Positions 34,700 to 44,447 of a stretch of DNA of 64,000 nt are shown piece after piece (position 1 is the stretch's first letter; every line of letters starts with the position of its first letter). The DNA is from Acidiluteibacter sp963716125 (GTDB taxonomy: Bacteria; Bacteroidota; Bacteroidia; Flavobacteriales_E; Vicingaceae). The position numbers were made by a program, and so were the translations under genes. Below the pieces are notes generated by a model. The model made no database searches. It was not told the origin of the DNA and worked only from the letters and a program-made list of their open reading frames with translations. Location: NCBI GenBank assembly GCA_963716125.1, contig OY970294.1, positions 248,001 to 312,000 of the forward strand, written 5' to 3'.

Positions 34700-37600
34700 T
34701 TAATCTTTAAGAAATTGAATTTTAAATTCAGCTCCATTTTCAGTACTTAAAAACAATTTTCCGTCGATTTGTTCAACCAAACTATTTATTAATTGCAAAC
34801 CTAATGTTTCAGTGTTGTAAATATCAACTGATTCAGGAATTCCCTTGCCATTATCACTCACAAGCAATGTTACTATTTTCTTTTGTATAGTTAAAGTTAT
34901 CTTTACTAAACCTTTTTGATTATCTTCAAAGGCATATTTTAATATATTAGATATCAATTCATTAATAATTAATCCACAAGGTATAGCTAAATCTAAGTTC
35001 AAATAAAAATCTTGAATATCAAGCTCTAAGGAAATTCTGTCTTCATACACTTCATAGGTTCTAAATAAGTTTTGGCAGAGATTAGTTATATATTCTGAAA
35101 AATTAATTTTAGAAAAGTCTTTTGTTGTATATAAACTTTCATGTATAAAAGCCATAGATTTTATTCTATTTTGGCTTTCTTTTAAAATATTAAGTGTTTG
35201 TTGGTCTTTCACATAAGCACTCTGAAGATTGAGAATACTTGATATGACTTGCATGTTATTTTTAACTCTATGATGAATTTCTTTTAAAAGCACTTCTTTT
35301 TCAATGAGTGATTCTTTCAGCTTTTTCTCTGCAATTTTCTTCTCTGTAATATCATGCCCAATACCCGAAATTTCATCTACTTTTCCATCTTCTTTTATAA
35401 TAGGATTTATAAAAATTTCTCTAAAAATAGAGTTGCCTTTTTCATCTTCTCTTTTAATTTCAAACTGTTGTATTTCGCCTTGAAATGCTTTATCAAAAAT
35501 ATCCTTCCAAAAGTTAGCGTAATTTTCGCCGTTATAGCCTACAGATATATCTAAATAACTATCGCCTATAATTATTTTTTTTCCTGTTATTTTTTTAATA
35601 TCATTATAGTAATTTTCATTGTATGAAGTCAATAAATATTTATTGTTGATCGTAAAGAAATAATGTGAACTACTTTCTATAACAGCCTTTAATTTTGCAG
35701 CTTGCTTATTGTTATTGTCTTCTGAAAGTTTTAATATTAATTCATTTTCTTTGAGTTCAGTAATATTTCTACCAATAATCATAATACCTATGATTGCTTT
35801 TTTGGTATTGTATAAGTAAGAGATGGATAAAAAACTAATAAAAACAGTTCCGTCTTTACGTTTACAAAGTACTTCACCTACAAATTGATTACTTTCCTCT
35901 AAGGTTTTAAAAATTTCTATTCGTTCCTCATAAGATCCAAACAAAACATGCAGACTTTCTCCAATTAATTCTTTCTTCAAATATTGAAATTCAATACTGG
36001 CAGCAAGATTAAACTCATTAATTTTCCCTTTTTTATCAGCCGTATAAATCATATCAATAGAGCTTTCTATAATTCCTGCTGAATAAGATTGTGCTACTGT
36101 CAATTTATTTTCGATGGAAATTCTTTCTTCAATTTCTACTTTTAGTAATTCATTTGATTTTTCAGCTAATTCAGCTCTATTCTTTTCTTCCTCAATTTGT
36201 TTTTTCGTTGTGATGTCTATAAATGATAAAAGAACAGATTCTTTATCTTGAAATTTTATATGATTGGCTCTAAATTCAAAATCTAATATATTACCTTCTT
36301 TGTCTTTAACTTTATTTTCAAATACATTTACTTTTTCACCATTTTCTATTTTCTCTACTGCTTCGTGTATAGCTTCACACTCATTATTAACAATCTCTTC
36401 TATTGATTTATACATTAATTCAAAAGGCGTTTTATACTTTATAATTTCTAATCCTTTCTCATTAATAAATTGAAGCTTTTTATTGTTCAGTATAATTATA
36501 CCATAATTAGAGTTATCTATTAAGGCTTTGTATTGTTCTTTACTTTCTTGCAATAGTTTTTCAGCAGTCACCAAATCAGTTATATCTATAATATTTCCTT
36601 CTATGTACTCCATTTCCTTCTTAGAATTATAGATGATAGAGGCATTTAAAAACACATGAATAGATTTTCCATCTTTTGTTACTAGTTCTTGTCTTTCAGA
36701 TTTAACAAAATCATTTTTTACTAATTTATCTATCAAATTTTTTCTTTCTTCTGCAGTTCTATAAAAACTAAATGCATTTTTAGAAGAAATTATTTCTTCT
36801 TCATTTTCAAAGGACAACATACTCGAAAAGGCAGAATTACAAGCCAAAATACGACCATCTATACTGCTTCTAAACACTCCAGCCAAGTTTCTTTCAAAAA
36901 GTAAACGATAAGTTTCCTCACTTTTTTCTAATATTCGTTCACTTTCCTTTTTGTCTGTAATATCATGCATGGTTCCATATATATGGATTGCAGTATGTTC
37001 TTTGTCTAGCTTTACTTGACCTCTAGAATTAATCCATTTTATACTTCCATCAGGGCATACAAATCTAAAATCTATATGATAGGGTTGTTTAGAATTAATT
37101 ACATATTTAATTGAATTTCTAACGTATGAATAATCTTCAGGATGAACCAACTCTTGAAAATATTGAGGATTTACAACTATTTCGGTACCTTTTATTCCTG
37201 TTATAGATTCTACATTTCTCCAAACTGCATCACCACTTTCCAAATCTAAATCCCATAAAATGGTTTTTGAAGATTCTATTGTTAAATCTAATGTTTCTTG
37301 CTTTTGTGTCAGAATTAATTCCGTATTTTTTAATTCTGTAATATCCACTATTTGAGCTAAATTCCTAAAAGCTATTCCATTTTCATCTTCTTCTTTAATA
37401 ACCTTTAAAACAGCATGAATTATTGATCCATCTTTTTTTACATACCTTTTTTCAATATTTATAAAATCTATTTCATCGTTCCATAGCTGTTGATATTCAT
37501 TATCATTCAATCCCTTGTCTTCAAGAAAAGTAATATTATTAAAATTAATTTCTTTTAATTCTATTTCAGAGTATCCAATTAACTCAATAAAAGCTTGATT

Positions 37601-38941
37601 ACAGTCTAATATTTCTCCATTTTTTGAAGTAATCAACATGCCAAATGGAGCTTTTTTAAATAGATTATAAAATCGTTTTACTGAATTTGCTAATTCATTT
37701 TCAATTTTTAAACGATTAGAAATATCTCTTGAGGTGGCTATTAAAACATCTACTCCAAAATATTTTCCTTTTCTGAGAATAACTTCAAAAGGAATAATTA
37801 ATCCATTTTTTGCTTCAATATTTTTAATAAATATTTGTGATTTATTAGTTTCAAAAACTTCTTTATTTACTTCTATCCTTTTATTAAGCTCTTCATTAGG
37901 ACTTAAATAAAATACTGTTTTACCAATTATTTCCTCCTTATCATATCCTAACTTTTCTGTTAAAGATTTATTTATATCTATGATTACTCCATAAATATCT
38001 TGCACACATATAAACTCTGAACTGTTATGAAATAAATGTTTATAAGATTCTATAATCATTTGATTATACTGATCTTTTAAAGTAATATCGCTGATATCAG
38101 TTATTGAGAAAAATAGATATTTTTCCCAATTCAATTCATATTTTTCACATCTTATTCTATAAAAAGTTTCTTCATTTACTTTAATTTCTATTAACTCCTC
38201 ATTAAAAGGTTTAAACCAATCATAAGGTTTAAAAATTGCAATATTTTTCAGTTTAAAATCTTCTAATTCAGTTTCTAAATAAAAATCTTTATTGTCAATC
38301 TTTAAATGTTTTAATAATGAATTATTGATATCATTTATTATAATTTTATTTTCAGAAATCTTAGCTAAAATCATAAAATCTGAGGAGTATTTAAAAAACT
38401 GATTAAATACTCTGTTTTTAGTTTTTAACTTAAAAACAGTGTTTAAAACATTAACCACTATAAAAAATGAAATTAATAGTAATAATATATATGTTAATAA
38501 GGCTGCTTCAATCCCTACAATTATATCTTTTGAAAAAAATACTAGTGAAAAATAAATAATAGAAAAACTGATATAAAAAAATACAAATTTTCTCAAATTA
38601 TTAATAGTAAATATCATACATATCATTACTATTAAGAAAACTAAAAAACTCGGACCTGAAAAATTGTTATTATAAAGTATAAATGCAACTGAAAAAGTAG
38701 TTAATGAAACATTATAAAAAACAATATCTAAAGCATATTTTTCTAATGATTTTATTACAGATAATAAGAAAATATTTAATCCATAAATACCAGCAATAAC
38801 AAATTGAATATTACTATTAAAGGTGATTAAATTTAATGAATTAGATATAAATACAATTAACAAAGTAATACACCCACCAAAAAATAAATAAATTTTAGAG
38901 TAGTCTAATAATCGTATAGAATTGGATGAAAAAAACTTCAT
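34700..38941 (-). CDS. Multi-PAS membrane sensor histidine kinase (HisKA_2 type)
   Basis: The protein has 1413 residues. The first ~165 hold about six hydrophobic helices (for example IYLFFGGCITLLIVFIS, FVFFYISFSIIYFSLVFF, LLTYILLLLISFFIVVNVL). About eight PAS/PAC units follow (~185-1180), recognisable by starts such as SSEFICVQDIYGVIIDINK, APFGMLITSKNGEILDCNQ and NLAGVFRSSIDGRILACNS. The kinase core is HisKA_2 with EIHHRVKNNMQVISSILNLQ (His1223/His1224) and a GHKL ATPase with INELISNILKYAF and DNGKGIPES. Its ATG overlaps the stop of the MORN-repeat gene upstream by 4 bp (ATGA). A LytTR regulator follows 21 bp on. The signals sensed are unknown. Confidence 0.93.
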   Translation of the reverse strand: MKFFSSNSIRLLDYSKIYLFFGGCITLLIVFISNSLNLITFNSNIQFVIAGIYGLNIFLLSVIKSLEKYALDIVFYNVSLTTFSVAFILYNNNFSGPSFLVFLIVMICMIFTINNLRKFVFFYISFSIIYFSLVFFSKDIIVGIEAALLTYILLLLISFFIVVNVLNTVFKLKTKNRVFNQFFKYSSDFMILAKISENKIIINDINNSLLKHLKIDNKDFYLETELEDFKLKNIAIFKPYDWFKPFNEELIEIKVNEETFYRIRCEKYELNWEKYLFFSITDISDITLKDQYNQMIIESYKHLFHNSSEFICVQDIYGVIIDINKSLTEKLGYDKEEIIGKTVFYLSPNEELNKRIEVNKEVFETNKSQIFIKNIEAKNGLIIPFEVILRKGKYFGVDVLIATSRDISNRLKIENELANSVKRFYNLFKKAPFGMLITSKNGEILDCNQAFIELIGYSEIELKEINFNNITFLEDKGLNDNEYQQLWNDEIDFINIEKRYVKKDGSIIHAVLKVIKEEDENGIAFRNLAQIVDITELKNTELILTQKQETLDLTIESSKTILWDLDLESGDAVWRNVESITGIKGTEIVVNPQYFQELVHPEDYSYVRNSIKYVINSKQPYHIDFRFVCPDGSIKWINSRGQVKLDKEHTAIHIYGTMHDITDKKESERILEKSEETYRLLFERNLAGVFRSSIDGRILACNSAFSSMLSFENEEEIISSKNAFSFYRTAEERKNLIDKLVKNDFVKSERQELVTKDGKSIHVFLNASIIYNSKKEMEYIEGNIIDITDLVTAEKLLQESKEQYKALIDNSNYGIIILNNKKLQFINEKGLEIIKYKTPFELMYKSIEEIVNNECEAIHEAVEKIENGEKVNVFENKVKDKEGNILDFEFRANHIKFQDKESVLLSFIDITTKKQIEEEKNRAELAEKSNELLKVEIEERISIENKLTVAQSYSAGIIESSIDMIYTADKKGKINEFNLAASIEFQYLKKELIGESLHVLFGSYEERIEIFKTLEESNQFVGEVLCKRKDGTVFISFLSISYLYNTKKAIIGIMIIGRNITELKENELILKLSEDNNNKQAAKLKAVIESSSHYFFTINNKYLLTSYNENYYNDIKKITGKKIIIGDSYLDISVGYNGENYANFWKDIFDKAFQGEIQQFEIKREDEKGNSIFREIFINPIIKEDGKVDEISGIGHDITEKKIAEKKLKESLIEKEVLLKEIHHRVKNNMQVISSILNLQSAYVKDQQTLNILKESQNRIKSMAFIHESLYTTKDFSKINFSEYITNLCQNLFRTYEVYEDRISLELDIQDFYLNLDLAIPCGLIINELISNILKYAFEDNQKGLVKITLTIQKKIVTLLVSDNGKGIPESVDIYNTETLGLQLINSLVEQIDGKLFLSTENGAEFKIQFLKD

Positions 38942-40482
38942 TTTTTCTTAATTTTTAATTTTCTACCATCAATTTTGTATTCTTCCCCATTTTTATATTG
39001 TATGGTAATAATAAGGCTTCCATTTTCATTGTATTTTTTCCAGCTACCTACTTTTTCTCCGTAAGCATATTTACCTTCCTCTTTCAATTTTCCGTTGGTA
39101 TACCACCATTTATGTTTGCCCTTTGGTTGTCCTTCAAAATATTCACCTTCAAAAGTTTTTGTACCATTTATATCAAAGTGTTTCCAAACATCATTTTTTA
39201 AACCGTATCTATAATTTCCTTTTTCTATATGATCATTTAATTCATATATCCAATCACCTTCTTTTAAACCATCTATATATTCTCCTTTAGTTATTACTAA
39301 ACCACTATCGGTTTTTTCAACTAAATTTCCATCTTCAATTCCTCTTCTAAACTCTTCATATCTTAAAGTATCTCCATTATTAAAATACCAAATCCAGTTA
39401 CCAACTACTTTTCCTTCTTCATTATAACTTCCAACTTGTTCAGCCTTTCCATTTTCAAAGAAGTATTTCCATTGCTCTACTTTTTTACCATCTAAATATT
39501 TTCCTTTACTCTTAATTGTTTTATCCATATAAAACTCACTCCAAATTCCTTGCTTTCTTCCTGCAGCATCCATAGTTCCACCTTCTGTCAACAAATTATC
39601 ATTTTTATAAATAGCTGATAATTTAATTTCTCCAACAGAATCAAATAATTTATACAACCCATCTTTTTCACCTAATGCATTATAAACTATTTCTTCTTTT
39701 ACTTTTCCATTAGGATAATAATTTTTTAGAATTTCAAAACTCAATTTATTTTCTGATTCATCTTGTTTAACTCCATCAATATACAATTCAGCTTTTTCTA
39801 ATCTTCCATCAGAACTATAATATTTTAAATAACCATTGAGTAAATCGTTTTTATAAGTCGATTCTATTTTTACTCTTTCATTGGGATAAAATGTTTTCCA
39901 AATATTCTGTTTCCTACCTAATTTATCTTTTCTATTTAATTGTTCCTTTTTAGAAATAAATCCATTTTTGTAATCAATTATAGTAATTATTCTTCCATCT
40001 TCAGCATATTCATAAGCCTTTCCACTTTGTTTTCCATTTTCAAAAAAAGTTTTAGATTTTAAAAGCTCTTTATTTTTTGCAGGATAATAGGTGTAACTCC
40101 AACCTTCTTTAATATCATTTTTGTAATTTTCACTTGAAATTAAATAGCAACTGTCATTAAAAATTTGAGTTAATCCGTTCTTTAAATTATTTTTATAAGT
40201 AATCGATTTCTGTTGATCACCAAATTCATTGTAAAAAATCCACACACTGTCTAATTCAAAATTTTTTCGGTTTCCTTCGGATTTTAATAAACCGGTATCA
40301 TAAAAATTTATCCAATATTTATTTGGTTTTCCGTCATTTAAAGTTCCTTTTGATGAAACTTTTCCATTTGAATGATAAAATACTTTATAATTTTTTGAAG
40401 TGCTATCCACCAATCCATTTTGTGCTTGGCTCAAATGAAAAATTGAAAAAATAGAAATGAAAAATATAATTGTTTTCAACAT
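38938..40482 (-). CDS. Secreted MORN/YwqK-repeat protein, first gene of a two-component operon
   Basis: The protein has 514 residues with a signal peptide (IFSIFHLSQAQ). The rest is an array of MORN_2/YwqK-type repeats of the form ..G....W.YY..G....G.Y.NG...G, for example GKPNKYWINFYDTGLLKSEG, GKKVEQWKYFFENGKAEQVG and GQPKGKHKWWYTNGKLKEEG. Bacterial YwqK-repeat proteins are often labelled antitoxin-like, but no toxin is seen here. The stop overlaps the sensor-kinase start by 4 bp, so translation is coupled, suggesting an exported partner or input module for the kinase. Three genes in the same order and strand end with the LytTR regulator. Confidence 0.85.
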   Translation of the reverse strand: MLKTIIFFISIFSIFHLSQAQNGLVDSTSKNYKVFYHSNGKVSSKGTLNDGKPNKYWINFYDTGLLKSEGNRKNFELDSVWIFYNEFGDQQKSITYKNNLKNGLTQIFNDSCYLISSENYKNDIKEGWSYTYYPAKNKELLKSKTFFENGKQSGKAYEYAEDGRIITIIDYKNGFISKKEQLNRKDKLGRKQNIWKTFYPNERVKIESTYKNDLLNGYLKYYSSDGRLEKAELYIDGVKQDESENKLSFEILKNYYPNGKVKEEIVYNALGEKDGLYKLFDSVGEIKLSAIYKNDNLLTEGGTMDAAGRKQGIWSEFYMDKTIKSKGKYLDGKKVEQWKYFFENGKAEQVGSYNEEGKVVGNWIWYFNNGDTLRYEEFRRGIEDGNLVEKTDSGLVITKGEYIDGLKEGDWIYELNDHIEKGNYRYGLKNDVWKHFDINGTKTFEGEYFEGQPKGKHKWWYTNGKLKEEGKYAYGEKVGSWKKYNENGSLIITIQYKNGEEYKIDGRKLKIKKK

Positions 40483-40882
40483 TATATAATAATATTATTT
40501 ATTTAAAATTTTAAATCTACTACTACTATTAAGGCGTTAACTCTGTTAATAATAATAGTAATAGTTTAGTAATTTTGTCAGTTGTAAAATAGAATGAACA
40601 CTTTATTAACATCAAATATCTTATTAAAATCTTGATTTATACCATTTATTTAATACTATTAACAAACTATTAATAATGCAAACTATTAATAAATAGTTTA
40701 ATTTTCAAAAATTATTTCTGTTGGTTTTTAGTTGATAAGTTGAACGAAAATAAAAATTAAAAATGAGTTCAAGTCAAATTTAAGTTTGGTTGCCATTTTA
40801 TTTGGATATACCAATTTTATTTTTGCTTTTTTATTCAACTTTTAAAGCCACTATTAACACTATAATTGTCAATAAAAAAACA
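40483..40882. other. Long AT-rich divergent intergenic region with short direct repeats
   Basis: I see no gene in these 400 bp apart from an N-terminal extension of the rpiB frame that I reject. It separates the MORN/kinase operon from rpiB. It contains three spaced copies of (AA)ACTATTAA(T/C)AA at 40655-40665, 40664-40676 and 40680-40692, plus related TTAATAATAATAG and AGTAATAG strings near 40540-40570. It is a likely site for promoters and regulator binding. Confidence 0.5.
40781..40788 (+). promoter_or_regulatory. Possible -7 box of rpiB
   Basis: TAAGTTTG matches TAnnTTTG, 94 bp upstream of the chosen rpiB ATG. The distance is long and no clear -33 element is seen. Confidence 0.3.
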
Positions 40883-41326
40883 ATGAAAAACGTAAAAAAA
40901 ATAGCAATTGGAGCAGATCATGCTGGCATTGTATTAAAAAAAGTATTATCTGAAGAGCTAAAAAATTTGGGCATAGAATTAAAAGATTTTGGAACTTATT
41001 CAGAAGACAGTTTTGATTACGCAGATGCTGCCCATCCTTTGGCCGAAGCAGTGAATAATAATGAATATGATTGTGGCATTTTAATTTGTGGTAGTGGAAA
41101 TGGTATTGCAATGACTGCTAATAAACACCAAAATATTAGAGCTGCCATTTGCTGGGAAGAGGAATTAGCAAAATTAGCAAGACAACACAATGATGCTAAT
41201 ATATTAGTATTGCCTGCGCGTTTTATAACTGAAGAAGAAGCGATAAAATGTTTGAATAGTTTTTTAAATCAAGCATTTGAAGGAGGAAGACATTTAAGAA
41301 GAATTGAAAAAATACCTGTAAAATAA
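40883..41326 (+). CDS. rpiB: Ribose-5-phosphate isomerase B (RpiB/LacAB family)
   Basis: The protein has 147 residues from the ATG at 40883. The frame is open further upstream, but those 31 residues are hydrophobic and unlike the family, so I start at MKNVKKIAIG. It interconverts ribose-5-phosphate and ribulose-5-phosphate in the pentose phosphate pathway. Motifs are IGADHAG (Asp11/His12), the active-site Cys69 in ILICGSGNGIAMTANK, and RHLRRIEKI at the end. The M28 peptidase gene starts 5 bp downstream. Confidence 0.93.
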   Translation: MKNVKKIAIGADHAGIVLKKVLSEELKNLGIELKDFGTYSEDSFDYADAAHPLAEAVNNNEYDCGILICGSGNGIAMTANKHQNIRAAICWEEELAKLARQHNDANILVLPARFITEEEAIKCLNSFLNQAFEGGRHLRRIEKIPVK

Positions 41327-41331
41327 TTATT

Positions 41332-42840
41332 ATGAAATACTTATATATTGGACTGAGTTTTTTATTTTCATTAAATATAATAGCTCAAGAAAAAAATAAA
41401 ATGGCAGTAAAATATGCCAATACTATTACGCAAGTAGAATTGAGTAAACATTTACAAATTTTAGCTTCTGATGAATACGAAGGAAGAGAAACTGGAAAAG
41501 AAGGTCAGAAAATGGCGATGCGGTATTTGGTAGAGAATTTTAAAAGTACAGGTTTGGCACCAGGTACTAAAGACTATATACAATCATTTCCCTTGATTGA
41601 ACAAATGGCAAAGGGGATTGATATAACTGTAGACGGAAAAAAATTCAACTTTGTTGAGGACTTTTTTATTTTCCCATCTATCTTATACCAACAAAAAATT
41701 AATACTCAAATTGTTTTTGCAGGTTATGGTATAGAAGATGAAAACTTTAATGATTATAAAAATATAAATGTTGCAGATAAAATAGTTTTATTAGTCGAAG
41801 GGAGTCCTAAAAAGGAAAACCTAAATGAAGATTGGGATATTGTAAAAAAGATAGAATTAGCTAAGAAAAAAGGGGCAAAAGCAGTATTTTTAGCAGTGAA
41901 AGATTATGATGGAATGGTGAAAAAATATGATCACTATATCAACAGATCTAAAACAGATTTAAAATCAGAAATAGATAGTGCAGGATTTTTGCCTGTTTTT
42001 AGAATATCTAATAATTTTGCATCCTATATAAGTAAGTCAGCCGGATTAAAATTAAAAAAATATGTTAGAAAAGAACGCATAAAAGATCAATATCAAACAA
42101 CTATAGAATTAAATATTGATAAACCTTCAGAAGAATTGTATGGTGAAAATGTGCTTGGTTTTATAAAAGGATCAAAGTATCCCGAACAACTGGTAATTAT
42201 AACAGCTCATTATGATCATTTAGGAAAAGATGGAGAGGTAGTTTTTAATGGTGCCGATGATGATGGAAGTGGAACTGTAGCACTATTAGAAATGGCAGAA
42301 GCTTTTAAACTTGCAGAAAAAGATGGCAATGGACCTTTGAGAAGTATATTATTTATGCCTGTTTCAGGAGAAGAAAAAGGTTTTTTAGGTTCTCAATATT
42401 ATTCAGAAAATCCTGTTTTTCCTCTAAATACTACAGTAGCTAATCTCAATATAGATATGATTGGTAGAGTGGATGAAGCACATGAAGGAAACCCAAATTA
42501 TATCTATTTAATAGGTTCGGATAAATTGAGCACGCAATTGCATAAAATTAGTGAACAAGCAAATAAAATTTATACGCAATTAGAGTTAGACTATACATTT
42601 AATGATAAAAATGATCCTAATAGATTTTATTATAGATCAGATCATTATAATTTTGCTAAAAATGATATTCCTGTTATTTTTTATTTCAGTGGTGTACACG
42701 AAGATTACCATAAAGCAACGGATACTGTAGATAAAATTAACTTTGAAAAAATGGAAAAAATAACCAAATTGGTATTTTTTACTGCTTGGGAATTAGTTAA
42801 CAGAGAAGACCCAATTAAAGTGGATGTGCACAAAGAATAA
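41332..42840 (+). CDS. Exported M28-family zinc aminopeptidase
   Basis: The protein has 502 residues with a signal peptide (FLFSLNIIAQ). A PA-type inserted domain occupies roughly 110-260. The catalytic M28 domain has ITAHYDHLGKDGE, NGADDDGSGTVALLEMAEA, PVSGEEKGFLGSQYY, ANLNIDMIGRVDE and YRSDHYNFAKNDIPVIFYFSGVHEDYH, giving the His, Asp, Glu, Asp and His zinc ligands and the catalytic Glu of the cocatalytic site. It probably hydrolyses peptides in the periplasm or at the cell surface. It follows rpiB by 5 bp and precedes the zinc-ribbon SDR by 20 bp, so these may be co-transcribed. Confidence 0.92.
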   Translation: MKYLYIGLSFLFSLNIIAQEKNKMAVKYANTITQVELSKHLQILASDEYEGRETGKEGQKMAMRYLVENFKSTGLAPGTKDYIQSFPLIEQMAKGIDITVDGKKFNFVEDFFIFPSILYQQKINTQIVFAGYGIEDENFNDYKNINVADKIVLLVEGSPKKENLNEDWDIVKKIELAKKKGAKAVFLAVKDYDGMVKKYDHYINRSKTDLKSEIDSAGFLPVFRISNNFASYISKSAGLKLKKYVRKERIKDQYQTTIELNIDKPSEELYGENVLGFIKGSKYPEQLVIITAHYDHLGKDGEVVFNGADDDGSGTVALLEMAEAFKLAEKDGNGPLRSILFMPVSGEEKGFLGSQYYSENPVFPLNTTVANLNIDMIGRVDEAHEGNPNYIYLIGSDKLSTQLHKISEQANKIYTQLELDYTFNDKNDPNRFYYRSDHYNFAKNDIPVIFYFSGVHEDYHKATDTVDKINFEKMEKITKLVFFTAWELVNREDPIKVDVHKE

Positions 42841-42860
42841 ATACGCTTCATAACTTAGAA

Positions 42861-44396
42861 ATGAAAAAAGAACTCAATCAGTCCGATATAGAAAAGTGTA
42901 TTGAAGTAATAGAATTACTTAATATTGAAGGAGGGTTATTTTCTGAACTATCAGAAAATCAGCGAATAAAATTGATGAAAGCTGCCGGAACACTTTCTAG
43001 ACCCACTAAAGAAGAATTAAATAAAAGAAGAAAAGACACTAAAAAAGCAGCCAAAAGAAAACAATTAGAAAAAGATAGGCATGCGCGCAATAAAACAGGA
43101 ATAAGAAGTGCAAGAGAGGCAGCCATTTTTGTAGCTCCTAAAATGTTGGGTCCTATCAATCAAACAGAGAGAAACTTAAATTTAAAATCTCCTCGCAACT
43201 GTTATGTTTGTAAAAAAATGTACGATAAATTACATCATTTTTATGATACCATGTGTCCTGATTGTGGAGACTTTAATTATGCTAAAAGATTTCAAACTGC
43301 TGATTTAGAAGATCAAGTAGCAGTAGTAACAGGTTCGCGATTAAAAATAGGATATCACATTACAGTAATGATGTTGAGAGCTGGTGCTACAGTAGTTGCT
43401 ACTACTCGTTTTCCAATTGACTCAGCCGAACGTTTTTCTAAAGAAGAAGATTTTGAAAAGTGGGGACATCGCTTACATATTCATGGTTTAGATTTGCGAC
43501 ATATACCAAGCGTGGAGTTATTTTGTAATTATATAGAGCAGAAATACAATAGATTAGATATTCTAATAAATAATGCAGCGCAGACAGTAAGACGACCATC
43601 AGGTTTTTATAAGCATTTGATGGATAAGGAAGAGACGCCCTATGAGCAATTGACAAAAAAAGTTAAAGACTTATTAAAAGATCACCAATTTTGTATTGAT
43701 GAGTTGAGTAAACATTCAGATTCTCTAGTTGAAAATCAGAAAAATAATACGCTATCTGTAAGCTGGCATGGTCCTGATCCTGGCATTGGGTTAAGAGCAT
43801 CCGCTAAGCTATCTCAAATTCCTTATAGTTTTGATCAATCTTTACAGGCGGAAGAGGTTTTTCCTGTTGGAAAATTGGATGCTGATTTGCAGCAAGTTGA
43901 TTTAAGAAAAACGAATAGCTGGCGATTGCGATTGGGTGAAATAGAGACACCTGAAATGATAGAAGTTCAATTGGTAAATGCTGTAGCACCATTTGTTTTA
44001 TGTAATCGGTTGTCTCATTTGATGAAAAAAGAAAATACTGGTTTGAAACACATTATTAATGTTTCAGCTATGGAAGGTAAGTTTCATCGTTTTCATAAAG
44101 AAGATCGTCATCCACATACCAATATGGCTAAAGCAGCATTAAATATGATGACCCATACTTCTGCTTCTTCCTTTGCAAAAGATGGCATATATATGAATGC
44201 TGTAGATACCGGTTGGGTGACAGATGAAGATCCATTAGAACTATCCAAACATAAAGAAGATGTGCATGATTTTCAACCACCTTTAGATATTGTAGATGGT
44301 GCAGCTCGTGTTTTAGATCCACTCTTTGATGGAATAAACACAGGCAAACATTGGTGCGGAAAATTCTTGAAAGATTATATGCCTATTGATTGGTGA
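42861..44396 (+). CDS. Zinc-ribbon short-chain dehydrogenase-like protein with altered active site
   Basis: The protein has 511 residues, long for an SDR. The N-terminus is a helical, charged region (1-110). A CxxC pair (CYVCKKMYDK) and a second one (CPDCGDFNYAKR) then form a probable zinc ribbon at ~114-140. The SDR fold starts around 150 (VAVVTGSRLKIGYHITVMMLRAGATVVATTRFP), with NNAAQTVRRP and an insertion of about 100 residues. The catalytic segment reads VSAMEGKF...HPHTNMAKAALNMM: Lys is kept but the Tyr of YxxxK is Thr. The reaction is unknown, and it may be a non-classical reductase or a binding protein. Confidence 0.82.
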   Translation: MKKELNQSDIEKCIEVIELLNIEGGLFSELSENQRIKLMKAAGTLSRPTKEELNKRRKDTKKAAKRKQLEKDRHARNKTGIRSAREAAIFVAPKMLGPINQTERNLNLKSPRNCYVCKKMYDKLHHFYDTMCPDCGDFNYAKRFQTADLEDQVAVVTGSRLKIGYHITVMMLRAGATVVATTRFPIDSAERFSKEEDFEKWGHRLHIHGLDLRHIPSVELFCNYIEQKYNRLDILINNAAQTVRRPSGFYKHLMDKEETPYEQLTKKVKDLLKDHQFCIDELSKHSDSLVENQKNNTLSVSWHGPDPGIGLRASAKLSQIPYSFDQSLQAEEVFPVGKLDADLQQVDLRKTNSWRLRLGEIETPEMIEVQLVNAVAPFVLCNRLSHLMKKENTGLKHIINVSAMEGKFHRFHKEDRHPHTNMAKAALNMMTHTSASSFAKDGIYMNAVDTGWVTDEDPLELSKHKEDVHDFQPPLDIVDGAARVLDPLFDGINTGKHWCGKFLKDYMPIDW

Positions 44397-44447
44397 TAGA
44401 ACTGTTTGAATTGCAATGAAATAACAAATAAGACTAAAAAATAAATT

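Noticed and set aside
38938..40482. Reading the YwqK/MORN protein as an antitoxin of a toxin-antitoxin pair
   Set aside because: No small toxin gene is adjacent. The partner is a 1413-residue kinase and the protein has a signal peptide, so the automatic family label is probably misleading here.
40790..40882. Upstream extension of the rpiB frame (31 residues)
   Set aside because: The extension is hydrophobic and unlike RpiB N-termini. The ATG at 40883 starts exactly at the conserved KKIAIGADHAG strand.
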